NCBI GenBank assembly: GCA_002786065.1
Contig: NHNY01000043.1
Coordinates: 1 to 64,000, forward strand
DNA length: 64,000 bases
DNA from: Microcyclospora pomicola
Lineage: Eukaryota > Ascomycota > Dothideomycetes > Capnodiales
Reading direction: 5' to 3'
The position numbers were made by a program, and so were the translations under genes. The notes under the pieces were generated by a model. It did not search any database. It saw nothing but the letters and a program-made list of their open reading frames with translations, and had not been told where the DNA came from. Below are positions 43,948 through 55,483 of this stretch, piece after piece. Position 1 is the stretch's first letter. Each line of letters begins with the position of its first letter.

Positions 43948-46900
43948 ATGGCCGACAGTGACCCAATATCTGAGGGCACTCCCCACAAACGGAGACGACT
44001 GAACGATGGCAGTCAGGCCAAAGCATACGACTCGCAGGACGACAGCGGAGATGAGCTCGTGGAAGACGACTTCACCTCTGCCACCGTAGCCACCGTGCCG
44101 CTTCCTTCGCAGGCGAAGAAGCTCCAGTATGGTGCCCATCAATTCCGCGCAGACATGGCTCCGCGTCACTCCTCGCCAATTGCACATAGTACTTTCCCAA
44201 CACAAACCCAAGCACATGTCACCCAGCCGACACAGCCTCTCCTCCCGCAGACGAAGCCACCGCAATCGCCCACCACAGGAGTGCTCGTCTCACGCTCCTC
44301 CCCTATTGCAACTTCACCTCAGCCACCAAACCCGATCAGCCGCAGCATTGCAAAGCCGCAGCCATTCCGCGGTCTCCTCGCGTCCTCGATCGGACCTATG
44401 GGCACGAACTTCCGGCCACCACCAGGCGTACAACCAAGCAAAGTACCCGCGGTGAATCTCACCTCGAGTGACGATGACGAGCTAGACCCGCCAGTGCAAC
44501 ACAGTTCGGATGAAGAGACTCAAGGCTTGAGATCGAACATCAGACCTCAGAACTTCAAGATAGGTGGACGCGGGCTGGACTCGACTCCAAATCGCAGCGA
44601 TCGGGTCGTGAAAGAGTCTCCACAAGTGACCTCTCGTCCCGCATCAGGAGGCAACACTTTCTTTGCAAGTTTGATGGGACAATTCGAGCACAAGCCTGCG
44701 TCGACCACAAAAGTCGCTGACGACATGATCAGCTCATATGCTGGCGTCTCCCGTAAACCTCGTCCACAAACTCAGTCACATCCACAGCGGGCTCAGCCCG
44801 TCACCCAGCGTGCCCAATATCATACTCTGGATGACATTCCTGATTGGACAATGCGCGAGAAAGTCGTAGCGGTTCAGAAGATCATGGGCAGTCACACAAG
44901 CATTGATAAGTGCGTGCTAGCGTTGGAGAAGTGCAAGGGGAACATGGAGAGTGCCATGGTCTGGATAGCCGATCACGAAGTGATCGTGTTCTCGGATTCT
45001 GAGGAGGACCCGCTCGCCTCCATGAGTCCGGTCGCTAAGCGCGGTGTAGCCACGTCTGTATCACAGACAGCCGCTCTTGGTAGTTCGCAGACCTTCGCAC
45101 GCCCTACAGTGAAACAACAGGTCAAAGTTCCGACAGTCTCGATCGCAGACAAATATCGCAAGGGAAGCATTCCATCTCAGAAGACGAATGCTGCACAGGT
45201 CATCGACCTCGAACCAGAGATTGCCAAGCCGAAGCGTCGGTTACAGCAAGGCCGAAAGCCACAGCGTTCGCCTAGCCCTGGCTCGTCGCCACCCGTTCAG
45301 CAAATTCCACGTCAACAACAGAAACGTCCAGTCGTCACCATCGACGATGAAGATGAGGACGATGAATCAGTTGAGGAGGCCGATGTTCCAGAGGAGGCTG
45401 ACAGTGCTGATACTGAAGCCAGCGTACTCAAATTCATGAACGAGTGCACCGTATCACAATTGGTTGATCTTTGTTCGGGGCAGGAGGAGGATGTGAAGTA
45501 TCTCCTGGATCAACGTCCTTTCAGGAGTCTGGATGCTGTGCGCACGATTTCCAACGCGCCAGACACCAAGAACGGGAAGAAGTCGAGAAAGGTTCCAATC
45601 GGCGAGAAGATTGTAGAGACGAGCCTTCAGATGTGGATCGCTTTCGAAGCGGTCGACAAACTCAACGAGCATTGCGAGAAGCTTGGTGAGCCTATACGAT
45701 TGGCACTCAAGAAGTGGGGCGCTCGTGTGAATGAAAAGGACGGCGAGCTACAGTTCATGAACATGGACGAAGCGCATGATTCTGGTATTGGCACTCCCAC
45801 CTCCGTACATGCGGATGAAGCTGCATCGAAGAGACCGAATGGGAAGGGAAGCTTTTTAGGCCAACCAAGCAACATGGATGCCGACCTAGTGATGAAGGAT
45901 TACCAGCTCGTCGGACTGAACTGGATGAATTTACTATGGACACAAAAGATCTCATGCATACTTGCTGATGACATGGGTCTAGGAAAGACATGCCAGGTCA
46001 TCTCTTTTCTCGCCCATCTACAACAGCAAAAAGTGGACGGTGTGCATTTGGTCATTGTTCCCGGTTCGACCTTGGAGAACTGGTTGCGAGAATTTGCCCG
46101 ATTCGCTCCATCTCTAAATGTCCGTGCATACTACGGCTCTCAAGCGGAGCGTCCGCAGCTGCAGGTGGACATTGAAGAGGATTTTGCGGAGACTGATGTA
46201 ATCGTCACTACATACGACATGACCAAAGCTCCTGACGACAACAAGTTCCTTCGTCGACTTGAGCCAGCTGTGTGTGTTTACGACGAAGCTCATGCTCTGC
46301 GCAACCATACCACCGATCGATACAAGCAGCTGATGCGGATTCCCGCGGATTTCAAGATCTTGCTCACAGGCACTCCGCTGCAGAACAATCTCCAAGAGCT
46401 GATCTCCATCCTGTCATTCATCATGCCGAATATCTTCGAAGGCAAGCGCGAGGAGCTTGATTACATTTTCAAGCACAAAGCGACCACCAAAGACGTTGAT
46501 CACGCTGCTTTGCTCTCACAGCAACGAATTGCTCGTGCACGAACAATGATGACTCCGTTCATTCTTAGACGCAAGAAGGCGCAAGTCCTTGATCTCCCAA
46601 CCAAGCACAGTCGGGTGGAGTTCTGCGATATGACACCTACACAGACCAAACACTACGCACGGACTGTTGCCGAGGCACAGCAAATCTTTGCGGACAAAGC
46701 AGCAGCCAAGAGTAAAGCCAAAGGTGCGAAAGCAAGCTCGAACATCATGATGGCTCTTCGCAAGGTCGCGATTCAGCCTCTGCTATCTCGCCTCATCTAC
46801 AACGAGAAGAAACTAGACAAGATCCAGGCTGCGTTGATGAAGCACGATGAGTTCAGAGATAACCGCGAGGATCAGGTCCGCGCCTATCTAACAGGCGAGG

Positions 46901-47658
46901 CCGCCGTCAGCATCAAAGGCGGCGACTATGGCGTCCATCGGTTCTGTGCCGAGCGTGATTACCTGCACAAATTCGCATTACAGAAAGAAGAGTGGATGGA
47001 CTCAGGGAAAGTACAGAAATTCAAGGAGCTGGTCGATGGGTATGCCGCAAAGGGGGACCGTGTGTTGGTCTTCTCGCAATTTACGACCATGATGGACATC
47101 CTCGAGGCTGTGCTCGAAACCATGGGTATCAAGTTCATGCGCTTGGATGGCTCGACCAGAATGGACATTCGCCAGGATATGATCGACCAGTTCTACAATG
47201 ACGAGAGCATCACCGTCTTCATGCTCTCTACCAAAGCCGGTGGTGCTGGTATCAACCTTGCGTGTGCGAACAAGGTCATCATCTTCGATTCTGGTTTCAA
47301 CCCGCAAGACGACATCCAGGCGGAGAACCGTGCACATCGTGTCGGACAAACCCGGGAAGTTGACGTCGTCCGTCTCGTCACGCGTGGTACAATTGAGGAG
47401 CAGATCCATGCGCTTGGCGAATCGAAGCTTGCCCTTGACGAGCGTGTCGCTGGTGAAGCTGTCAGTGCAGCAGACGAAAAAGCAGCAGAGAAGAGTGGCG
47501 AGCAGATGGTTGAGCGAATGCTCCTGGAGAGTTTGCAAAACAAGGACACCGCTGAGAAAGACAAATCGCAGGATAGTAAAGCCGATATCAGAGACGTGTT
47601 CAAGGCGGGTATGGAGAGCAAGGGCGTCAGAGTCGCTTCGAAACAGGCGCAGTTCTAG
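43948..47658 (+). CDS. fun30: SNF2-family chromatin remodeler, Fun30/SMARCAD1 type
   Basis: Intronless, 1236 residues. Fun30-type remodelers move and edit nucleosomes at heterochromatin and double-strand breaks and promote long-range resection. The N-terminal 300 residues are disordered (SPKRRRL-like start TPHKRRRLNDG). A CUE-like ubiquitin-binding segment lies at about 303-341 (MREKVVAVQKIMG...GNMESAMVWI), a marker of this subfamily. The ATPase core begins at MKDYQLVGLNWM; Walker A is DDMGLGKT (674-681), the DEAH box starts near 779 (YDEAHALRN), then LLTGTPLQNNL. The second lobe has RVLVFSQFTTMMDILEA, LDGSTRMDIRQDMI, STKAGGAGINLACAN and the QAENRAHRVGQ arginine finger. The Kozak-like context CACCATGG supports the start. 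Confidence 0.94.
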   Translation: MADSDPISEGTPHKRRRLNDGSQAKAYDSQDDSGDELVEDDFTSATVATVPLPSQAKKLQYGAHQFRADMAPRHSSPIAHSTFPTQTQAHVTQPTQPLLPQTKPPQSPTTGVLVSRSSPIATSPQPPNPISRSIAKPQPFRGLLASSIGPMGTNFRPPPGVQPSKVPAVNLTSSDDDELDPPVQHSSDEETQGLRSNIRPQNFKIGGRGLDSTPNRSDRVVKESPQVTSRPASGGNTFFASLMGQFEHKPASTTKVADDMISSYAGVSRKPRPQTQSHPQRAQPVTQRAQYHTLDDIPDWTMREKVVAVQKIMGSHTSIDKCVLALEKCKGNMESAMVWIADHEVIVFSDSEEDPLASMSPVAKRGVATSVSQTAALGSSQTFARPTVKQQVKVPTVSIADKYRKGSIPSQKTNAAQVIDLEPEIAKPKRRLQQGRKPQRSPSPGSSPPVQQIPRQQQKRPVVTIDDEDEDDESVEEADVPEEADSADTEASVLKFMNECTVSQLVDLCSGQEEDVKYLLDQRPFRSLDAVRTISNAPDTKNGKKSRKVPIGEKIVETSLQMWIAFEAVDKLNEHCEKLGEPIRLALKKWGARVNEKDGELQFMNMDEAHDSGIGTPTSVHADEAASKRPNGKGSFLGQPSNMDADLVMKDYQLVGLNWMNLLWTQKISCILADDMGLGKTCQVISFLAHLQQQKVDGVHLVIVPGSTLENWLREFARFAPSLNVRAYYGSQAERPQLQVDIEEDFAETDVIVTTYDMTKAPDDNKFLRRLEPAVCVYDEAHALRNHTTDRYKQLMRIPADFKILLTGTPLQNNLQELISILSFIMPNIFEGKREELDYIFKHKATTKDVDHAALLSQQRIARARTMMTPFILRRKKAQVLDLPTKHSRVEFCDMTPTQTKHYARTVAEAQQIFADKAAAKSKAKGAKASSNIMMALRKVAIQPLLSRLIYNEKKLDKIQAALMKHDEFRDNREDQVRAYLTGEAAVSIKGGDYGVHRFCAERDYLHKFALQKEEWMDSGKVQKFKELVDGYAAKGDRVLVFSQFTTMMDILEAVLETMGIKFMRLDGSTRMDIRQDMIDQFYNDESITVFMLSTKAGGAGINLACANKVIIFDSGFNPQDDIQAENRAHRVGQTREVDVVRLVTRGTIEEQIHALGESKLALDERVAGEAVSAADEKAAEKSGEQMVERMLLESLQNKDTAEKDKSQDSKADIRDVFKAGMESKGVRVASKQAQF

Positions 47659-49318
47659 GACGCTTTTTGGGGCAGCACGGCATCGAAAAGCAGCGGAATG
47701 CTTTTACTGAATTGATCGATCGTCGCACCTTATAGAGCTCGATCTGGACATTGACGGGTCTCGAGATTTAGGAATGATGATGCGAACAATTGGGACTGGG
47801 TGGATAGGCGCAAACAATTCCGAGCGCACCGCAGAGACTTGCAACAACAAGGGGTTACATGGGCGAGCAATATTGTAATATAGTGTCATGATCATTTGTA
47901 GCCGCGAAGATTCTGCGATCTCGTCTCGCAAATGTTCGATTCTAGCATAGTATGATACAGTTGGAATTGGACCTGATGTACGAAAGCCCACAGAAGAGTG
48001 GAGGGATTCTGATTTTGAACACTGCAGACTCGCGACTCTGAGGCCTCCATCCATGTGGAAGATCTTGGTTGAGCCCCTTGACATCACGAAGTGTAAGATT
48101 ATAAGGTGGGACACTTGAACGGACAGATGGAAGTCTTGAAGCTCGCTTTCGGGCTCGTCCAGCAAGGACAGAAGTGCGCAATGGTGCCCAGCAACCGTCT
48201 AGCAGATCGAGCGGATGCTCGCTTCCCCGGAATCGGTGGACATTCCGGGTTGCGGGGTTTGATGGAGTATGAGCTTATTGCACGTATAGGCGCGGCGGAT
48301 ACGTACATCTATGGTTAGACGACATGGACAGATCAGTCGAGTACTGTGCTTGTAGTAAAGGTGGAGCTGTCGGTTGTTGCTGGTTAACCTGGCGACACAT
48401 CATATTGCCACCACACTCCTGTATTGGAGTCACATTGCAGCATACATCTGCACTCTTCTTCACTCTCGGGGATCATCTCCAGTATCGCTGCTCGGCAATC
48501 GAGACGAGACCGAAATTCAATACGAACTTGTTCCATCATGAGCACTATCCGTGGTGGCGACCTGCACATAATATATGTGTCAACAATCAAGCTTTGTAGC
48601 GGGTCCACCCCGGACTCGTTCGAAGTATCTCATTCGCACTCGGATTTCGATCCCAAAGCATCAGTATTCCGACGGGTCATGACCAGGGTTCGGCCTGCTG
48701 ATGATCTTGATGACGATCTCCGCAATGGATAGCCAGACTCGTGCTCCACATGGCGGACGCCTTCTGGTTCCCAAATACTGGTTTCGCCCTCTTGATTGGG
48801 TCGGCGATGCTATTTGATGCCGCCTGACGCGTTGTTCGGCTTTCGATGCTGCACATCAAGAATGTCAAATGGCACAATCGACACGCTGAAAACCCGCTCT
48901 CAGCCAGATGAGTGCGCTCGGGTGCCATGCAATAGAATCCAGAAGCAGTGCAAAATATTGGGAATATTCTCCAACGCGAAAGGCCTTTGATTGCGTGGCC
49001 AAGTGCCGGCCTGTCGCTGGTCTGGCGCGTGGCTTGTGATCGACAGTCGTACAGATTCGTTTGGCATTGGCTAGAGCTTAATTGATCTCTGACATCCGTA
49101 ATACTACAGAGCAGGGCGAGCATTAGTGTCCGGGTATCCGAACTTCACATGTATGTATATGGAGGGCGAGCCTCGGTGAACCCTTCGTATATACACAACG
49201 AATGCTCGCCTGCTAATTTGAGTGTCGACTCGTCCTCACGATCAAGCTCCTGAAGAGCCGAGTGCAGACCTGGAATCTAAATCTTTGTTGTCCCTACAAT
49301 CCTGCCAAACACATCAGG
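47659..49318. other. Intergenic stretch without recognisable genes
   Basis: 1.66 kb with only short competing frames (longest 153 codons, minus strand). The last 200 bases are the carboxylesterase promoter; a GAGGGCGAGCCTCG-like partial palindrome lies near 49160. Confidence 0.45.
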
Positions 49319-51192
49319 ATGTTGGGCGTTTTCTTCAGTCCGTTGCTGGCAACACTGGTGCTGGCCGCCCCAGCAGTTGAACGTGCAGCTGCCCCAACAG
49401 TCACAATACAGAATGGAACGATCATCGGCGCAACAAATAGTGGCATCGACTCATTCAAGGGGATTCCGTTCGCACAACCTCCAGTAGGCGACCTGCGTCT
49501 GAAGCCACCTCAATCGATAACCACAACCTTTGGCACCATAATGGCCACTGCAGATCCACGAGCTTGTCCTCAGCAGACCATATCGGATGACCAGACTGGT
49601 CTTGCTAATCTGCCGACGAACGTCCTGGCTGAGCTGCTCGAGTCACCCCTCCTCCAGAATGCTTCGAATCAAGGCGAAGACTGCTTGACGATGCAGGTAT
49701 ATCGTCCGGCTGGGACGTCGTCGGACGCCAATCTCCCGGTGGTGTTTTGGATATTTGGAGGTTCGTGCAGGTTGCGTATCGAATGTGAGGGAGCGTGACT
49801 GACATGCAATGGCAGGTGGGTTCGAACTCGGATGGTCTGGCATGTATGATGGTAGCAACTTCGTCGCTCAGAGCGTGAGCCTTGGTCAGCCAGTGATCTA
49901 CGTGGCTGTGAGCTACCGGTACGTCGATGCACTGGTACGAGTTGTGATTCTTTCTAACATCTTGATAGTGTGGGCGGTTTCGGTTTTCTTGCTGGCCAGG
50001 AGCTTGCCGATGACCACTCCACCAATCTTGGTCTGCGCGATCAACGCCTCGGCCTTCAATGGACTGCGGAGAACATCGCAGGTGAGTGTCCGATCCTCCG
50101 AGGCTGCCGGCCATGCTCTGACTTTTCCACACAGCATTCGGTGGAGATCCAGACAAAGTGACCATCTGGGGTGAGAGCGCAGGCGCTATATCTGCGTATG
50201 ATCACACGATCATCAATGGTGGTGATCACACTTACAACGGAAAGCCGTTGTTCCGTGCTGCCATCATGAACTCTGGCTCGACAGTTCCCGCCAATACTGT
50301 CACAGACGCCAAGCCCCAAGCGGTGTACAACACAGTTGTGGAGAATGCTGGGTGTTCCTCTGCTGATGATACCTTGGCGTGTCTGCGTTCCGTGGACTAC
50401 ACCACCTTCCTAGGCGCGGCGAATTCCGTGCCCGGGCTTTTCGCGCGCTCGTCTCTTGATCTCTCCTATCTACCAAGACCTGATCCTGGCGACAGCTTCT
50501 TCCCTCTCTCGCCTGAACTCCCACTCCGCTCCGGCGCATATGCCAAGGTCCCCGTCATCATTGGCGACCAGCAGGATGAGGGCACCCTGTTCACTTTGGT
50601 GCTAACGGACATCCTGGACAACTCAGAGGCGATTGACTACCTCACCACCTACTTCAGCAGCGACGCTGATGCAAAGGAGCATGTCACTGCGCTCCTCGCG
50701 ACGTACCCTGATCAGCCTCTTCTTGGCCAGCCTGCAGGATCCCCCTTCAACACAGGTGCACTCAACAACATCTCACCAGAGTTCAAGCGTCTCGCTGCCG
50801 TCCTTGGCGATATCACTTTCACCATAACACGCCGCGGCTACCTGGCCGCCATTTCCTCCACGGTCCAGACGTGGTCATATCTCAATACGTACTTCTACGG
50901 CACCCCCGTTCTTGGCACAACGCACGGCTTGGATCTGCTGTACATGTTCGGCATGGTCGGGCTCGAGGATAGTCCAGTCACGCAGGCCGTCCAGACGTAC
51001 TACATCTCATTCATTAACGACCTCGATCCGAATTCGCTCGGCGATCAGACCGCCTGGCCGCAGTACAACACCACAGCAGGAGATGTTGACCTACTCGAGT
51101 TCGAGCTCACCAATCTCACACTCATCCCGGATACATTCCGACAGGCTACCTATGATTATATCGCTTCGAGGGGTGCAGAGTTCAGGGTTTGA
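49319..51192 (+). CDS. Secreted type-B carboxylesterase/lipase
   Basis: Four exons (49319-49760, 49816-49918, 49969-50081, 50135-51192) with 55-, 50- and 53-base introns; 571 residues. An alpha/beta hydrolase of the carboxylesterase/cholinesterase family (PF00135), likely secreted. Signal peptide [18 protein letters not shown]. Landmarks: [26 protein letters not shown] (first signature), oxyanion loop [18 protein letters not shown], catalytic Ser in WGESAGA (Ser 234), and His in GTTHGLDL (about 483); the Glu is probably in the DQQDEGTLF stretch. The upstream in-frame extension to 49262 starts at GTG and is rejected. Substrate unknown; relatives include fungal cholesterol-esterase-like lipases. 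Confidence 0.92.
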
Positions 51193-52201
51193 GCGAGGTT
51201 CATACTCCCAGCGTGGCCTGGGGCCAAGTTGGATGACTTTGGCAATCATATTGCATAGAATCTGTACATAGCGCTTGATTTCTGAATGGTGATCAAGTCT
51301 CCCCGACTGCACTTTTACCAATTTTGCTGCCTAGGTTTGTGATGTCTGTGGCGGGAGAATTATGTATGTCTTCGGTGGAGCGACTGGTCGATCCTTGTGG
51401 TGATGTGCGGTTCCTTGATCCTGGGAACGCAATCTTGCTATCCTGGAACGTGATCAGTTGTGGAATGGGGTATCGCGATGGTCACAGACTGATTGTCAAG
51501 TCACGAAACAGTCGCGTGCAATCCACCACGTTGTGGGTCGACAGTGAATCTCCTGTTGCGCCGCAATGAACAGTAATGCAACATTGCTGGATCTCCAAGC
51601 CCCAGCCTCTACTGCTCATTTCGCTTCCCACCACCTTTGTACGAAGATTTCCAGCGTCCAGCAGAGACGCACACAGCGGTCATGGACGAGCCTAACCATT
51701 CCGGTAATCCAAGGACGTACGGCCTTCCAAACCACGTTGACCAATACTCTGATCCGCAGTCATACACGATCGCTGTGGAGGATGCTTCGGGGCCTTTCAA
51801 GAGTCACTCATCCAATATAATTGCATGGCCATGGACCTGGAAGGGCTTTTCGTGGAAGATATTATTCGTGAACGATATCCGCAAGATAGCGATCATTGAT
51901 ACTGAAAGTCAATACGGCAGCGCAGATGTGGCTGCACCAAGAAAATCGGAATGAACATGCTGGCCGGACTGGTCCCTGGCTTAACGTCGCCGTGTATTGC
52001 GCGGTTGGCCACTAGTGACAAGTGCTCTTGTAGCCTGGCTGTAAGTAATTGGAAGTGCGCGGGCAAGGTTCATAGCATAAGAGGAATAGTTGCGTGGTGT
52101 CTGACCTGGCTCAATAGACTTCACGAGCGGCCACCGTTTATCCGGCGCAAGTGACGGGTTAGTAATATGTCCGGTCAATGGGCTCGAGTAATGCGAACCA
52201 C
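51193..52201. other. Intergenic stretch
   Basis: About 1 kb between the carboxylesterase and the ANCHR-like gene 3' ends. One 90-codon frame is listed separately; nothing else seen. Confidence 0.45.
51682..51954 (+). CDS. Weak hypothetical ORF
   Basis: An ATG-initiated frame of 90 codons beginning MDEPNHSGNPRTYGLPNHVD and containing a Trp-rich part (IIAWPWTWKGFSWK). No family resemblance, no signal peptide. It could be a small gene, an exon, or chance. Listed only because it is the longest ATG-started frame in an otherwise empty kilobase. Confidence 0.2.
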   Translation: MDEPNHSGNPRTYGLPNHVDQYSDPQSYTIAVEDASGPFKSHSSNIIAWPWTWKGFSWKILFVNDIRKIAIIDTESQYGSADVAAPRKSE

Positions 52202-53245
52202 TCAAGCAGCAGCAAGTCCTTGACCACCTCTTTTCGTATACTGCACAGCTTTATGTCCTCGTTCCTGGCCTGGTCCGTTCCCATGGCCCTCCCTCCAGCA
52301 TTGCTGGCAGTAGATATCACCATCACAGCCAAGACAGCGCACTTCGCCGTCCTCGTTACAGATACAGCACCAACTTTCCATGTCTTCGTCCGTGTATGTC
52401 GGAAGATTGGATTTCGCCTTGGCTTTCGCAACTATTTTTGCTTTAGATGATGGGGCGGCGCTTGGTGTTGATGGGAGATCAAGACCAAGCTTGGAGAAGC
52501 GTGCTTCTAACTCGCTGTCCTCGTATGATGGGGGTGGTTTCGGCGCATCGGAGGGAGTAGAAGGAAGGTCCATGCCAGACCCCTTCTCTCCGTATGCTCC
52601 AGCTGGAGAGTGTGGTGCAGTATCTGCGCCACCGAGCGTCTCTCCATACTTCTCGTCCATATCAAGCTCAGCCAGGACTTTCTTCACGTATTCATCAGCA
52701 TCGACTTCATCTTGCGCATCTGAGTGCTGTTCATCTTCCTCATGCTCCGAGATTTTGTCCACACTGTTGGAGTCGATGGCTTCAGCAGAAGCCTCTGTGA
52801 GCGTAGAGTCACCCTGTTTGGGCAATACATCCCGGGCCTCTTGCATCAGAGCATGTATATTCTTCGGATCCTCGGGGTCAAGTTTCCACTCTGCCGAGTC
52901 ACCCGCCAGCTCTGCCAGCATTTCATCCAAAGATGGATCATCTCCAGTATCTTGTTGCCAGTCACGTATCGGATCAGCCTCGGTGGCAACCTCGTTGCGA
53001 AATTTGTACACGAGCGCCTCGGCCGGGGTCTGCTCGACGCCCACAGCCCTGGTTCTCCCACTGTTGGGTGATCCAGACCTCAGACTTCGCAGCCGATCGG
53101 CAAGACTGTCTTCTGTAGAGACCGGGCCAGCAGATCCAACATCAACGAGGTGCGGCTTGCTAGCTGTGTCGAACGATACTTGAGATGGCTTCAAAGCGTT
53201 CAGTCGTGCCAAAAGGTCTTGATCACGGTTTCCCATCTTGCTCAT
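52202..53245 (-). CDS. ANCHR-like (abscission checkpoint) zinc-finger protein
   Basis: Intronless, 347 residues. The C-terminus carries a B-box-like zinc finger, WCCICNEDGEVRCLGCDGD then YCQQCWREGHG, closely like the C-terminal finger of ANCHR/ZFYVE19, which in animals binds Vps4 and delays abscission. The rest is acidic and disordered: N-terminal LLARLNALKPSQVSF; LADRLRSLR near 50 (both MIM-like short helices); DEMLAELAGD near 108; YVKKVLAELDMDEKY near 190; and two repeats of a DLPSTPS word (about 228 and 256). Two short leucine-rich helices of that kind fit an ESCRT/Vps4 partner. Abscission function in fungi is inference. Confidence 0.78.
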   Translation of the reverse strand: MSKMGNRDQDLLARLNALKPSQVSFDTASKPHLVDVGSAGPVSTEDSLADRLRSLRSGSPNSGRTRAVGVEQTPAEALVYKFRNEVATEADPIRDWQQDTGDDPSLDEMLAELAGDSAEWKLDPEDPKNIHALMQEARDVLPKQGDSTLTEASAEAIDSNSVDKISEHEEDEQHSDAQDEVDADEYVKKVLAELDMDEKYGETLGGADTAPHSPAGAYGEKGSGMDLPSTPSDAPKPPPSYEDSELEARFSKLGLDLPSTPSAAPSSKAKIVAKAKAKSNLPTYTDEDMESWCCICNEDGEVRCLGCDGDIYCQQCWREGHGNGPGQERGHKAVQYTKRGGQGLAAA

Positions 53246-53843
53246 CCATCAACAATATTGATGTGCTTGTACTCAAGCTCGCTTAATAACTGTGCGACAG
53301 ATACTGTATAACGTACCTAAGGTACTTAGGTGATGGGGGATGAGTATCCAGCTTCTAGACACAAGTAGCCCTGATTTCCAGGGTATGGCAAGTCCGTGCT
53401 GACTATCTTCAGAATTGGTGTGCTGGAAGTCAGCGACAGAATATTTGTAATTACAGAATAAGATGTGCTCGTAGCCATCAAAAGAATTGGAAGACAGTGT
53501 CTGGGTATAACATTATCTGGTGAATTGCGCTGCAACGGCGCACGTGACAGGTACTGTAATGTACTCTGTCTTTGATTGACAAGTGCTGCATAGAAGTCAT
53601 TTGTACTTCCGATATATAAATCCATGCTCCTTGCTCCGACGCTCGCTACCAAAAAGGAAACAAATTGAAAGCAGCAGGCGCATGCAATGGTAGTCATACG
53701 CGTCTCTCCGAAGCGCAGGGCAAATATGATTTTCAACACCAAACAGCATTGGATCGAATTACAGTCCTCCTTCAAAGTGCCAGCAAAGCCGAATGATCGG
53801 AAATTTATGATGGATCCAGAGATTACTGAGGAGAACATCAAGG
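53246..53843. other. Intergenic region with a TACCTAAGGTA palindrome
   Basis: ANCHR-like promoter and 3' flank of the GPI-protein gene. At 53313-53325 GTACCTAAGGTAC is a 13-base perfect palindrome around one base, followed by a further TTAGGT; this word recurs in many filamentous fungal genomes. A 171-codon minus frame (53326-53841) shows no family features. Confidence 0.5.
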
Positions 53844-54575
53844 CTAAAGCAGGATAGCAAACCCGCCAAAGAGAATGGCCACCACACCCATCATGCCGGA
53901 TGTCTTGCCCATGTTGAGTGCTGCAAGTCTCACGCTGGCAGCACCATTCGTCGCGGATTGATCAGCTTTGGAGCCAGCCTCGACACCGTTCGGAAGGCTT
54001 GTCGCGCTTGATCCACCAGCACCAGTGTAGATTGTGACTCCATTGCTGTCTGTGGTAGCGGCACCTTGCACGACAGCGCTGCCTGAGGTGGTGCTGGTCG
54101 TTGTCGAAGCAGTTGAAGTGACGTTGACTTTTGTTGGATTAAGGGCACCGCATGGGTGGTCCTGACGGCAAGCACTCTGGCAGTCCGTGTTCCCGTTGCA
54201 GTTGGCGACACACTCAGTGCCCCACTGAGTGCAGACGAAGTACGGCATCGTTTGGGAGTACTCGGAGATGTTGGGAGATAGACCATTCGAACAGACGCAA
54301 GCGTATGTGAGAGTCGAGGGGTCGCATTCGTTGCTGATAGTTTCGCTAGAGCTGGCGGCGGTTTGCAGGCAGATGCTGTGGAGGAACAAGGGTGTTAGAT
54401 TCAAGTGAACTTATCACAAGGATGGCATTACCCACAGTGGACATTGAGCCTCCTGGCTGCTGCACCATCCATCTCGAGTAGTGTTGGCAACTGAGTTAGG
54501 GTCGATGACATACTGTCCGGAGACGAGCGATGCGAGCAGAGACACTGCGGTGGAAAATGTGGCGGAGCTCCTCAT
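53844..54575 (-). CDS. GPI-anchored Cys-rich cell-surface protein (DUF7707-like)
   Basis: Two exons (54436-54575, 53844-54375) with a 60-base intron; 223 residues. Signal peptide MRSSATFSTAVSLLASLVSG. The Cys-rich domain (about 25-115) reads CSSQEAQCPLICLQT, ECDPSTLTYACVCSNG, MPYFVCTQWGTECVANCNG, CQSACRQDHPCGALNPTK, a pattern of fungal extracellular proteins now grouped as DUF7707. A Ser/Thr-rich stalk follows (VTSTASTTTSTTSGSA) and a hydrophobic C-terminus (MMGVVAILFGGFAILL) fits GPI attachment. The chosen donor, GTGGGT, is less common than GTAAG forms but is the one that keeps phase and the PLICLQ join. Role unknown; probably cell wall or surface. Confidence 0.85.
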
Positions 54576-55483
54576 GTTGGCAGACCGTCGTTGGATTGTG
54601 GATGGTCGTGGGTTGTGATAATCAGCAGTTCAGTATTTCGAAGGAAGCCTGTCAGTGGAAGCCGTGGTCTACCGGCCGGTCTTGCCGCTCGTATTCAGCA
54701 CTTCGTGATTGTCGAAAGAGCGAGGGACAAGAAGATGGTGAATTTGGCACTCAAAGAAGAACGACGAGAACGAAAGCCGCTGGAGAAGAGGATTCAGAAG
54801 ATGCTGATGAAGAGGAACAGAGGTCGAAGGAGGGCGTGAGTGAGGTCGAGGGATATATCTAAATCGAGGCGGCTGCTTTCAACAAAGCCGTTGGACTATC
54901 CAGATTAAGGTGCTGGCACATGCCAACCTCAACCGGGTTTATCGCAAGGAGACAGGAGGTAAGTACTGCATGGTGTACATGTCCACTTGCAGTGGAATGG
55001 AAAAGGCTTACGATGCATCAGTAAGGGAATAAGTCTTCCAGTACCACCGAACACACGCGGCCGTCCACATGGAGCACATGCAAGGTGTACCCCAGGGATA
55101 TACAGGGGCCGCCGAAGACTTCATGTCGGCATATCAAGCGGAAGGCCTTTCTTAAGGCATCAAGAACGCCGAGATACGAGACAGCATCTTATAGACTTGG
55201 TGAATGAGGTCCTTGTTGTGCTTGACGTCCATCACATGTGGAAGCGATATTGTCTGCACTGTTGATCTTGAATCCACTTCCGACATGCAGGGTTCGGGAG
55301 CGGGGCGTGCGCCACCCGAAATAGGGTTGTACCAATGGCGTGGAATGCGATCAATACTTCATGAACCAGGTTTGGGACGCCATTTGTGGCGAACTCGTGA
55401 CGGCACCATTATCTGGACACGTCGGGTGCAGAAGGAATACTCTTCAGTTGTCGCAATCACGATTACGACTACCTCCCGAATGG
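54576..55483. other. Intergenic region with possible decayed coding sequence
   Basis: The stretch 54890-55140 reads like coding text in pieces (for example HANLNRVYRKETGG, STCSGMEKAYDAS and MEHMQGVPQGYTGAAEDF) but in changing frames with stops between, and with GT...AG signals that do not resolve it. I do not recognise a family. It may be a decayed gene or a multi-exon gene I could not assemble. Confidence 0.35.

Noticed and set aside
53326-53841. 171-codon minus frame downstream of the GPI-protein gene
   Set aside because: No domain, signal or start context; most likely 3' UTR and flank of the gene ending at 53844.
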